Source: Pseudomonadota bacterium
Lineage (GTDB): Bacteria; Pseudomonadota; Alphaproteobacteria; Rhizobiales; Xanthobacteraceae
Direction of reading: 5' to 3'
DNA length: 5,369 nt
Assembly (NCBI GenBank): GCA_023430245.1
Contig: JAEZBA010000197.1
Span: 1 to 5,369 of the forward strand
Under the pieces are notes generated by a model. It saw only the letters and a list, made by a program, of their open reading frames with translations. It was not told the DNA's origin and made no database searches. A program made the translations under genes and the position numbers. Positions 1 through 5,369 of the stretch are shown here, piece by piece. Numbering within the stretch: position 1 is the stretch's first letter; each line of letters opens with the position of its first letter.

Positions 1-32
1 GAACCAGCATCCGGTGCAGGACTGGTACGCGA
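1..32 (+). repeat. Direct repeat copy 1, within the 3' end of the first SBP gene
   Basis: These 32 bases match 2129-2160 with a single difference (G at base 16, T at 2144). The repeat lies in the codons for NQHPVQDWYA and is explained by paralogy of the two SBP genes. Identity falls off just downstream. It may extend upstream beyond the window. Confidence 0.9.
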
Positions 33-133
33 TGAAGGTCGAGAAAGATCCGTCCGGGGCGATCGTGCTGAAGACGCGCGAGAAGATCCTGACGGATTAC
101 GGCGATCCCTACGCTGCGGATTGCAAACTGTGA
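1..133 (+). CDS. Periplasmic substrate-binding protein of a Liv-type ABC importer, C-terminal end only
   Basis: Only the final 43 codons are present (reading frame from base 2, stop TGA at 131-133); the rest lies upstream of the window. The visible protein begins NQHPVQDWYAMKVEK and ends DCKL. It aligns without gaps to the last 43 residues of the complete SBP at 1086-2261, with 26 identical positions, including the NQHPVQDWYA block and the terminal DCKL with its cysteine. It is therefore a second copy of the same SBP family (type I periplasmic binding fold, Peripla_BP_6/LivJ-like). By family it would be exported and would deliver a small ligand to the LivHM channel encoded downstream. Its stop codon overlaps the GTG start of the hydrolase gene, so the two are probably cotranscribed and translationally coupled. 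The signal peptide and ligand pocket are not visible, so whether its ligand differs from that of the paralogue is unknown. Confidence 0.93.
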   Translation, partial: NQHPVQDWYAMKVEKDPSGAIVLKTREKILTDYGDPYAADCKL

Positions 134-1038
134 CGGTGGTTGCCGACACGGTGCGGCTGGCCGGTCCCGATTGCCTGCAATTCGGGGCCGCCACCATCCA
201 TCGCGTGGCGGACATCGAGCGGATCGGTTGGCCGGTCACGGCTGTTTTTCGCGACCTGACCGGCGATGCATTGCACGAGGCGGCGGCGTCCTATCCAGGC
301 GCCGTCGATGCGGCGGCCGGCACGCTGGCGCTGACCTTCAATTCCTACATCATAGAGGCTCCTGAGCATCTGATTCTGATCGACGCCGGGGTCGGCAACG
401 GCAAGGAACGGCCGGATCGACCGGCGTGGCACCGCCGCAACGGCGATTTTTTGCAGCGGCTGGCGGCGCTCGGCTACAAGCCGGAAGATTTCGACATCGT
501 CATCAACACGCATCTCCACGCCGATCATGTCGGCTGGAATACGACCCGCAGCGGGAGCGACTGGCGCCCGACATTCCCCAATGCCCGTTATGTCGTGCCG
601 GCGCCCGAGCTGTCACACTGGCGGTCGCGATTTGCCGAGGATGCGCACGCGCTGCATGGCGCATTCGCGGATAGCGTGCAGCCGATCATCGATGCGGGCC
701 TGTACGACCCGGTCGATCTGCCGGCGGAAGTCGCCCCCGGCCTCTGGCTCGAACCGGCGCCCGGCCACACCGGCGGCATGGCGACAGTTCGGCTTGTCCG
801 CGATGGCGGACAGCTGGTTTTTCTGGCAGATGTGCTGCACAGTCCGATCCAGCTCGCGACGCCGGATTTGACATCCAATTTCTGCGTCGAACCGGCGCAG
901 GCGCGCGCCACGCGGCGCAGACTGCTTGACGCCTGCGCCGGGACAGAGACAATCGTGGCAACCTATCATTTTCCGCCACCGGTGTTCGGGCAGATTGTGA
1001 AATCGGGGACGGGCTACAGGCTCGATCCCGTGACATGA
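130..1038 (+). CDS. Metallo-beta-lactamase-fold hydrolase (lactonase/OPHC2-like group), substrate unknown
   Basis: This is a binuclear-zinc hydrolase of the MBL fold, 302 residues from GTG 130. The full metal site is visible in that numbering: HLHADH at 128-133, a histidine in PGHTGG at 213, the bridging aspartate in LADVLH at 234 and the last histidine in TYHFPPP at 280. The strand before the first motif (LILIDAG) carries the usual aspartate at 85. There is no signal peptide, so it should be cytoplasmic. Known relatives of this layout include quorum-quenching lactonases (AiiA, AttM, YtnP) and OPHC2-type organophosphate hydrolases; the family does not fix the substrate. I chose GTG 130 because it overlaps the SBP stop (GTGA, 130-133), the classic coupling arrangement. 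TTG 121, GTG 136 and GTG 151 are alternatives, and none has a strong Shine-Dalgarno sequence. Its place between two SBP genes suggests action on the imported compound, which is inference. Confidence 0.93.
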   Translation: MTVVADTVRLAGPDCLQFGAATIHRVADIERIGWPVTAVFRDLTGDALHEAAASYPGAVDAAAGTLALTFNSYIIEAPEHLILIDAGVGNGKERPDRPAWHRRNGDFLQRLAALGYKPEDFDIVINTHLHADHVGWNTTRSGSDWRPTFPNARYVVPAPELSHWRSRFAEDAHALHGAFADSVQPIIDAGLYDPVDLPAEVAPGLWLEPAPGHTGGMATVRLVRDGGQLVFLADVLHSPIQLATPDLTSNFCVEPAQARATRRRLLDACAGTETIVATYHFPPPVFGQIVKSGTGYRLDPVT

Positions 1039-1053
1039 GGCCGGCTCTGGATG

Positions 1054-1075
1054 TGTTGACGGATGAGTGACAACA
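1054..1075. promoter_or_regulatory. Imperfect inverted repeat before the second SBP gene
   Basis: The arms TGTTG (1054-1058) and CAACA (1071-1075) are perfectly complementary across a 12-base spacer, and one more C-G pair forms inside (1060 with 1069). It lies in the 47-base gap after the hydrolase and touches the first base of the Shine-Dalgarno sequence. It could be a transcription-factor operator or a weak RNA hairpin masking the ribosome site. Arms this short occur often by chance, so the call is tentative. Confidence 0.18.
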
Positions 1076-1081
1076 GGAGGG
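1075..1081 (+). promoter_or_regulatory. Strong Shine-Dalgarno sequence for the second SBP gene
   Basis: AGGAGGG lies five to six bases before the GTG at 1086, close to ideal spacing. This fixes GTG 1086 as the start and predicts strong initiation, as expected for an SBP that must outnumber its membrane partners. It is the best ribosome site in the window. Confidence 0.85.
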
Positions 1082-1085
1082 TACA

Positions 1086-2261
1086 GTGAGATTAGCCAAG
1101 CTTGGCGCCGGAATGGCGTTGTCGGCATTGCTTGCGACGGGTGCAGTCGCGCAGCAGCCGGTGAAGATCGGATTTATCACGACGCTGTCGGGGCCGGCTG
1201 GCTATATTGGCGCCGATGCCCGCGACGCTTTCAATCTCGCGGTCGAGATGGAAGGCGGCAAGCTCGGCGGCGTTCCAGTGCAGGTGGTGGTGGAAGACGA
1301 CGGTTTGAAGCCCGGCCAGGGCAAGCAGATCGCCGATCGCATGATGAAGACGGACGGCATCAAGCTGTTCACCGGCATCATCTTCTCCAACGTGCTCGGC
1401 GCAACCGCGCCCGACATCCTGGACGCCGGCGGCATCTACGTAAGTCCGAATGCGGGCCCGTCGAATTTCGCCGGCAAGGACTGCCACAAGAACTATTTCG
1501 TGGTGTCCTGGCAGAACGACACGCTGCATGAGAGCGCCGGCCAGAACGCGACCAATCTGGGTTACAAGAAGGCTTTCATCCTGGCGCCGAACTATCCGGC
1601 CGGTAAGGATGCGCTCGCTGGCTTCAAGCGCTATTTCAAGGGCGATATCGTCGGCGAAATCTACACGCGCCTCGACCAGACCGACTTCGCACCGGAAATG
1701 GCGCAGATCCGCAACGCCAAGCCGGACATGGTGTTCCACTTCCATCCGGGTGGACTCGGCATCACCTTCGCGCGCCAGTATCAGCAGGCGGGCCTGCTCG
1801 GCACTATTCCGCTGGTCGTGGCCGCGCCGTCGGTCGACGCCAATATCGTGAAGGCGCTGGGCGAAGCCGCCATCGGCACCAACGGCTCGACTCACTGGAA
1901 CACTGACTTCGACAACCCGGCCAACAAGAAGTTCATGGAAGCCTGGACCAAGAAATACGGTCCCGACCGCTTGCCGACTTACTATGCCGGTCAGGCCTAC
2001 GACACCGCGCTCGCAATGGGCGCAGCGCTGAAAGCCGTCAACGGTGACCTGAAGGACACCGAAAAATTCCGTCAGGCCATGCTGAAGGCGGACTTCCAGG
2101 CCGTGCGCGGACCGTTCAAGTTCGGTCCGAACCAGCATCCGGTTCAGGACTGGTACGCGACCAGGGTCGAGAAGGCGCCGGACGGCAAGGTTGTGATCAA
2201 GACCCTCGGCAAGGTCTTTTCTAATCAGGGCGACTTCTACTCCAAGGACTGCAAGCTGTAA
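1086..2261 (+). CDS. Periplasmic substrate-binding protein of a Liv-type (HAAT family) ABC importer, complete
   Basis: This 391-residue protein is an extracytoplasmic solute receptor of the type I binding fold (Peripla_BP_6, LivJ/LivK-like). The GTG start follows an excellent ribosome site. Residues 1-22 form a Sec signal peptide: Arg2 and Lys5, a hydrophobic core, then a likely cut after AVA before QQPVKIGF. The first strand VKIGFITTLSGPAGYIG is the family hallmark. The N-lobe pocket loop is GIIFSNVLGA (97-106), followed by IYVSPNAGPSNFAG (117-130); FHFHPGG (217-223) and the TYYAGQAYDTA stretch (298-308) belong to the second lobe and hinge. The mature protein has two cysteines (133 and 389) that could form a disulfide. 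From memory it resembles SBPs linked to uptake of aromatic acids more than true leucine binders, so the ligand is left open. It is followed by a hairpin and then by the permease genes, and is paralogous to the truncated SBP at the window start. Confidence 0.97.
   Translation: MRLAKLGAGMALSALLATGAVAQQPVKIGFITTLSGPAGYIGADARDAFNLAVEMEGGKLGGVPVQVVVEDDGLKPGQGKQIADRMMKTDGIKLFTGIIFSNVLGATAPDILDAGGIYVSPNAGPSNFAGKDCHKNYFVVSWQNDTLHESAGQNATNLGYKKAFILAPNYPAGKDALAGFKRYFKGDIVGEIYTRLDQTDFAPEMAQIRNAKPDMVFHFHPGGLGITFARQYQQAGLLGTIPLVVAAPSVDANIVKALGEAAIGTNGSTHWNTDFDNPANKKFMEAWTKKYGPDRLPTYYAGQAYDTALAMGAALKAVNGDLKDTEKFRQAMLKADFQAVRGPFKFGPNQHPVQDWYATRVEKAPDGKVVIKTLGKVFSNQGDFYSKDCKL
2129..2160 (+). repeat. Direct repeat copy 2, within the 3' end of the second SBP gene
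   Basis: This is the partner of bases 1-32, with 31 of 32 positions the same. The copies are 2128 bases apart in the same orientation, so homologous recombination between them could remove the hydrolase gene and fuse the two SBP genes. Confidence 0.9.
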
Positions 2262-2272
2262 GCTGCGCGTTT

Positions 2273-2302
2273 AAGACCGGGAGGCTTTGTCCTCCCGGTC
2301 TT
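2273..2302 (+). terminator. Perfect 12-bp hairpin after the SBP gene (attenuating terminator or mRNA-stabilising stem)
   Basis: AAGACCGGGAGG (2273-2284) and CCTCCCGGTCTT (2291-2302) are exact reverse complements around the six-base loop CTTTGT. It starts 11 bases after the SBP stop. The stem is GC-rich, but the following bases (GTTCGCGC) do not form a clean T tract; only the TT closing the stem and the TT after one G resemble one. It is therefore more likely a leaky terminator or a 3' stabilising stem than a full stop. In other binding-protein-dependent operons such stems keep SBP mRNA more abundant than permease mRNA. The same role here is inference. Confidence 0.7.
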
Positions 2303-2312
2303 GTTCGCGCTT

Positions 2313-2320
2313 GAGGTGAT
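2313..2320 (+). promoter_or_regulatory. Shine-Dalgarno sequence upstream of livH
   Basis: GAGGTGAT is complementary to the 3' end of 16S rRNA over eight bases. It is 11 bases (counted from GAGG) before ATG 2328, 16 before GTG 2333 and 28 before ATG 2345. It is thus best placed for the short ORF at 2328 and too far from the ATG that best fits LivH. This mismatch is what raises the question of a coupled leader ORF. Confidence 0.6.
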
Positions 2321-2327
2321 GACCGAC

Positions 2328-2348
2328 ATGATGTGTTGCCTGGTATGA
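2328..2348 (+). CDS. Possible six-codon leader ORF (MMCCLV) coupled to livH
   Basis: ATG 2328 opens a frame of six codons ending at TGA 2346-2348, and that stop overlaps the likely LivH ATG at 2345 as ATGA. It has the only good Shine-Dalgarno sequence of this gap. An in-frame ATG at 2319 would give nine codons (MTDMMCCLV), but it sits too close to the ribosome site. The peptide itself has no recognisable function; its translation could bring ribosomes to livH by termination-reinitiation. An ORF this short can arise by chance, and LivH might instead start at GTG 2333. Confidence 0.22.
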   Translation: MMCCLV

Positions 2349-3259
2349 CGCTCGCGCTCGAGCAGATTCTGAACGGTGTTCAGTTCGGCATCATGCTGTT
2401 TTTGATGGCGGCGGGACTGACCCTCATCTTCGGCATCATGAATGTCATCAATCTCGCGCATGGCTCGCTCTATATGATCGGAGCCTACGGCGCCGCGCTG
2501 GTGGCGGCGCAGACCGGCTCCTTTCTGCTGGCGGTGCCAGCCGGGCTCCTGGCGGCCGCAATCGCCGGCCTGATTATCGAGTTTGTCGTCATCCGCAAGC
2601 TTTACGATCGCGATCATCTGGAACAGGTGCTGGCAACCTTCGGGCTGATCCTGTTCATCAACGAAGGCACCACGATGCTGTTCGGCCGCACGCCGCTGTT
2701 CGTCGGCATGCCGTCGTTCCTCTCCGGCTCGGTCGAAATCATTCCCGGCATTCCGTACCCGACCTATCGCATCGCTATTATGGTGGTGGGGTTGCTGGTG
2801 GCGCTCGGGCTGTATCTCCTGGTCAACAAGACCCGCATCGGCATGCTGGTGCGTGCGGGATCGACGCACCGCGAAATGGTGCGCGCGCTCGGGGTCGACA
2901 TCCGCCTTCTCTATACCGTGGTCTTCGGACTCGGCGCGCTGCTCGCGGGTCTGGCCGGGCTGATGGCCGGACCGTTGCTCGCGGTGCAGGTCGGGATGGG
3001 GGAGCAGATCCTCATTCTCACCTTCGTCGTTGTGGTGATCGGCGGCCTCGGTTCGATCCGCGGCGCCTTTTACGGCGCGCTGATCGTCGGCGTCACCGAC
3101 ACGCTGCTGCGTGCCTTCCTGCCGGGGATGCTCAAGACCTTCATGAATGCGTCGGAAGCCGATGCGCTCGGTGCCGGTCTCTCGTCCATGGGTATCTATC
3201 TCGTGATGGCGCTGGTGCTCCTGATCCGGCCGCAGGGGCTGTTCCATGCTCAAGGTTGA
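2345..3259 (+). CDS. livH: Liv-type ABC importer permease LivH
   Basis: This is one of the two inner-membrane channel subunits (BPD_transp_2 family), 304 residues from ATG 2345. GTG 2333 would add four residues. ATG 2345 is preferred because family similarity begins right after it (LEQILNGVQFG). Hydrophobic segments lie near residues 12-34, 57-83, 92-105, 142-160, 188-214, 222-250 and 282-294. The opening LTLIFGIMNVINLAHGS is the LivH hallmark. The cytoplasmic loop around 164-186 (ending EMVRALGVD) is the site expected to contact the ATPases, and VIGGLGSIRGAFYGA near 232-246 and the C-terminal RPQGLF are also typical. It pairs with LivM, whose gene begins inside its last codons (14-base overlap). 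The name marks the family; branched-chain amino acids need not be the substrate. Confidence 0.96.
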   Translation: MTLALEQILNGVQFGIMLFLMAAGLTLIFGIMNVINLAHGSLYMIGAYGAALVAAQTGSFLLAVPAGLLAAAIAGLIIEFVVIRKLYDRDHLEQVLATFGLILFINEGTTMLFGRTPLFVGMPSFLSGSVEIIPGIPYPTYRIAIMVVGLLVALGLYLLVNKTRIGMLVRAGSTHREMVRALGVDIRLLYTVVFGLGALLAGLAGLMAGPLLAVQVGMGEQILILTFVVVVIGGLGSIRGAFYGALIVGVTDTLLRAFLPGMLKTFMNASEADALGAGLSSMGIYLVMALVLLIRPQGLFHAQG

Positions 3260-4274
3260 CGAGAAGTATGTCGGGCAGGCCGACGCGCCGCCACACCGGA
3301 ACTGGTGGCCGGTTGTAGGCACCATCGTCTTCATCCTGTGCGCTGCGGCGTTTCCGGCCGTCGCGAAGTCGATCGGCGACCCGTCGCTGATCGGTCTCGC
3401 CATCCGCATCACGATCTACGCAATTGCCGCCGCCAGCCTCAATCTGATCCTCGGCTATGGCGGCATGGTCAGCTTCGGTCACGCCGCGTATTTCGGGGTC
3501 GGCGGGTATGTCGTCGGAATCCTCTATCATCATTATGTCGACGGCGATCCGTTCCTCGGCTTCATCCCCGGAACGAACCAGTTTCTGATCACCGTTGTTG
3601 CGGCAATCGCGATCAGCGGCTTGTGTGCGCTTGTGCTTGGGGCCCTGTCGCTGCGAACCAGCGGCGTGCCCTTCATCATGATCACGCTCGCCTTCGCGCA
3701 GATGTTGTTCTTCTTGTTCCTGTCGCTGAAGGCCTATGGCGGCGATGACGGGCTGATCGTGCGACGCCGCAACGTTCTGTTCGACCTCAACATGGCCGAC
3801 GACACCACGTTCTATTATCTCACGATATCGATTGCGGTGATCTATTTCGTGGTCTTCGCTCGGCTGGTGCGCTCGCCGTTCGGCCTGCTGCTCGGTGGCA
3901 TCCGCCAGAACGAGCGGCGGATGGCCGCGATCGGGGTGTCGACTTATCAATACAAGCTCACCGCGTTCGTGATCGCCGGAATGGGGGCGGGCCTCGCAGG
4001 CGCTCTGATGGCGAATTATTCCAAGTTCGTGTCGCCGGACATGCTGCACTGGACCAAGTCGGGCGACCTGATGATCATGATCATCCTCGGCGGCACCGGA
4101 ACGCTGCTTGGCCCGGCACTTGGCGCGGCGTTGCTGATCGGGCTCGAGACGTTCCTGACCTCGTGGACCGAGCATTGGAAGTTCTTCCTCGGCCCGATCC
4201 TGATCGTGATCGTGCTGTTCTCCTCGGGTGGGTTGATGTCGCTGTTCTCCGGATGGAGCCGCAAACGTGAGTGA
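3246..4274 (+). CDS. livM: Liv-type ABC importer permease LivM
   Basis: This is the second inner-membrane channel subunit, 342 residues from ATG 3246. The start is supported by AGGGG at 3234-3238, seven bases upstream and inside livH. After a polar N-terminus of about 20 residues, hydrophobic segments follow near 21-40, 48-70, 81-95, 112-135, 141-161, 188-208, 236-257, 274-300 and 312-330. The family hallmark NLILGYGGMVSFGHAAYFG covers 66-84. The coupling loop facing the ATPases is near 210-240 (SPFGLLLGGIRQNERR, then AAIGV), and GGTGTLLGPALGA at 282-294 matches the conserved late helix. The gene overlaps livH by 14 bases and livG by 8, so it is translated as part of one operon. Nothing is missing or broken. 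Confidence 0.97.
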   Translation: MLKVDEKYVGQADAPPHRNWWPVVGTIVFILCAAAFPAVAKSIGDPSLIGLAIRITIYAIAAASLNLILGYGGMVSFGHAAYFGVGGYVVGILYHHYVDGDPFLGFIPGTNQFLITVVAAIAISGLCALVLGALSLRTSGVPFIMITLAFAQMLFFLFLSLKAYGGDDGLIVRRRNVLFDLNMADDTTFYYLTISIAVIYFVVFARLVRSPFGLLLGGIRQNERRMAAIGVSTYQYKLTAFVIAGMGAGLAGALMANYSKFVSPDMLHWTKSGDLMIMIILGGTGTLLGPALGAALLIGLETFLTSWTEHWKFFLGPILIVIVLFSSGGLMSLFSGWSRKRE

Positions 4275-5019
4275 GCCGCTCCTCAAGGTCGATCGCCTGA
4301 CCAAACGCTTCGGCGGCCTGATCGCGACCAACAGCCTTTCGCTCGATGTGGTGGAAGGCGAACTGCACGCGCTGATCGGTCCGAACGGCGCCGGCAAGAC
4401 CACGTTCATCTCGCAGATCGCAGGCGAACTGCACCAGGATTCCGGCACCATCCATTTCGATGGCAAGGAGATCAGCGGTTGGAAGACTCCGGAGCGCGTG
4501 CAGCACGGACTGGCCCGTTCGTTCCAGATCACGCAATTGTTGCCTGACTACACCACGCTCGACAATGTCGCGCTCGCAGTACAGGCGAGACGCGGTCACT
4601 CGTACCAATTTTTTGTCGATGCGCGGACGGTGACGGATGTCCGCGACGAGGGGCGTCAGCATCTCGATCGCGTGGGCTTGGGCAGTCGCTCGGACATCGT
4701 GGTGTCCGAGCTGTCGCATGGCGAACAGAAACAGCTCGAGCTTGCAATCGCGCTGGCGACGAAGCCGCGCATGATGCTGCTGGACGAGCCCATGGCCGGC
4801 CTCGGTACCGCCGAATGCGCGCGAATGATCGATCTGCTTAAGGTCTTGAAGACGGAGGTCACGATCCTGCTGGTCGAGCACGACATGGACGCGGTGTTCG
4901 CGCTTGCCGATCGCATCTCCGTGCTCGTCAACGGCGAGCGGATTGCGACTGGCTCCGCTGAGGACATCCGCGCCAACGAGGCGGTGCGGGTCGCCTATCT
5001 CGGTGAGGGCGACGCATGA
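4267..5019 (+). CDS. livG: Liv-type ABC importer ATPase LivG
   Basis: This is a cytoplasmic ATP-binding subunit that drives transport through LivHM together with LivF. It has 250 residues, close to the usual length of about 255. All ATPase motifs are intact: Walker A GPNGAGKT (38-45), Q-loop glutamine 87 in RSFQIT, signature LSHGEQKQ (149-156), Walker B MMLLDEP (169-175) with catalytic Glu174, D-loop AGLG (177-180) and switch His205 in VEHDM. The end VRVAYLGEG is typical of LivG and helps tell it from LivF. GTG 4267 is chosen because GGAG at 4255-4258 lies eight bases upstream and because the family N-terminus (LLKVDRLTKRFGG) follows directly. It overlaps livM by 8 bases, and its stop overlaps the livF ATG. 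Confidence 0.97.
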   Translation: MSEPLLKVDRLTKRFGGLIATNSLSLDVVEGELHALIGPNGAGKTTFISQIAGELHQDSGTIHFDGKEISGWKTPERVQHGLARSFQITQLLPDYTTLDNVALAVQARRGHSYQFFVDARTVTDVRDEGRQHLDRVGLGSRSDIVVSELSHGEQKQLELAIALATKPRMMLLDEPMAGLGTAECARMIDLLKVLKTEVTILLVEHDMDAVFALADRISVLVNGERIATGSAEDIRANEAVRVAYLGEGDA

Positions 5020-5369
5020 TGCTGAAGGTCGAGAAACTGCAGGCGCGCTACGGCCGGAGCCAGGTGCTGTTCGACATCGACCTGTCGGTCGGCGAGGGCG
5101 AGATCGTGACCCTGCTCGGCCGCAACGGCATGGGCAAGACCACGACCATCCGCTCGATCATGGGGCTGACGCCGCCGGCAGGCGGCAATGTGGAATTTGC
5201 AGGCCAGGCGGTCGCCGGCCGCACGCCGGAGGCGATCGCGCGGGGCGGCATAGGACTTGTGCCCGAGGGGCGGCAGGTGTTTCCCCTGCTGACGGTGTTC
5301 GAGAACCTGGTCGCCACCGCGGCCAACCGCCTCAAGCGCAAGAACCCATGGACCTTGGACGAGGTATTC
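5016..5369 (+). CDS. livF: Liv-type ABC importer ATPase LivF, N-terminal half (cut by window end)
   Basis: The first 118 codons of the second ATPase subunit are present; the frame is open to the end of the window. Walker A is GRNGMGKTT (35-43). The Q-loop region reads LVPEGRQVFPLLTVFENL (81-98); this PEGR form, with Glu where most ABC ATPases have Gln, is normal for LivF and identifies the subunit. The signature, Walker B and switch histidine lie beyond the window. ATG 5016 overlaps the livG stop as ATGA, with GAGGG at 5005-5009 six bases upstream; ATG 5019 directly after is an equally possible start with slightly longer spacing. Tight overlap points to coupled translation, giving balanced LivG and LivF. 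Confidence 0.96.
   Translation, partial: MMLKVEKLQARYGRSQVLFDIDLSVGEGEIVTLLGRNGMGKTTTIRSIMGLTPPAGGNVEFAGQAVAGRTPEAIARGGIGLVPEGRQVFPLLTVFENLVATAANRLKRKNPWTLDEVF

Noticed and set aside
121..129. TTG 121 as start of the hydrolase
   Set aside because: It would give only three more residues, with a rarer start codon and no ribosome site. GTG 130 forms the GTGA overlap with the SBP stop. It cannot be fully excluded.
1051..1058. ATGTGTTG occurring both before the second SBP (1051-1058) and before livH (2331-2338)
   Set aside because: An eight-base match is within chance for this length, the distances to the starts differ, and in the second case it overlaps possible coding sequence.
1056..1085. TTGACG as a sigma-70 -35 element for the second SBP gene
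   Set aside because: No acceptable -10 box lies 16-18 bases downstream (the bases there read GGTACA), and transcription would begin inside the coding region.
1092..2138. 348-codon open frame on the minus strand opposite the second SBP gene
   Set aside because: The plus-strand frame has a signal peptide, a strong ribosome site and a known fold. The reverse frame has none of these and reflects GC-rich codon bias.
2237..3412. 391-codon open frame on the minus strand opposite livH
   Set aside because: This is the antisense shadow of the LivH membrane protein. It is highly charged, rich in His and Gln, without domain motifs, and it crosses the hairpin and gene borders.
3141..4532. 463-codon open frame on the minus strand opposite livH, livM and livG
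   Set aside because: The plus strand has three intact recognisable genes here. The antisense product is crowded with Arg, His, Asp, Glu and Gln, as expected when hydrophobic codons such as CTC and ATC are read backwards in GC-rich DNA. It has no recognisable domain.

Overview
The window is a GC-rich, tightly packed bacterial segment with all genes on the + strand. Codon use (GCG, CTG, GGC and CGC preferred) and protein style suggest an alphaproteobacterium, most likely of the Bradyrhizobium/Rhodopseudomonas group. That placement is inference from composition and recalled protein similarity, not from a search.

Layout: (1) bases 1-133 are the last 43 codons of a periplasmic substrate-binding protein (SBP). 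(2) 130-1038 encode a cytoplasmic metallo-beta-lactamase-fold hydrolase whose likely GTG start overlaps the SBP stop as GTGA. (3) 1086-2261 encode a complete second SBP, a close paralogue of the first: 26 of the 43 visible C-terminal residues are identical, and a 32-base block differs at one base. (4) 2262-2344 is a short intergenic stretch with a perfect 12-bp hairpin, then a Shine-Dalgarno sequence and a possible very short leader ORF. (5) 2345-5369 hold the four membrane and ATPase genes of a branched-chain-amino-acid-type (LivHMGF, HAAT family) ABC importer. They run livH-livM-livG-livF with overlapping ends (14, 8 and 4 bases), and livF is cut by the window end.

Together the genes describe one importer: a secreted SBP captures a small molecule in the periplasm, LivH and LivM form the channel, and LivG and LivF hydrolyse ATP. 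Two unusual points are the presence of two SBP paralogues and the hydrolase gene between them, translationally coupled to the first. The simplest reading is that the hydrolase acts on the imported compound or on a relative of it. The substrate cannot be read from the sequence; Liv-type transporters of these bacteria often carry compounds other than leucine, isoleucine and valine, including aromatic acids.

I see no RNA gene, mobile element, CRISPR array or phage feature, and no gene-free stretch over 300 bases. The transporter core is ordinary. The points worth a second look are the duplicated SBPs with the enclosed hydrolase, and the hairpin and mini-ORF between the SBP gene and livH. I found no clear evidence of a wholly new system.
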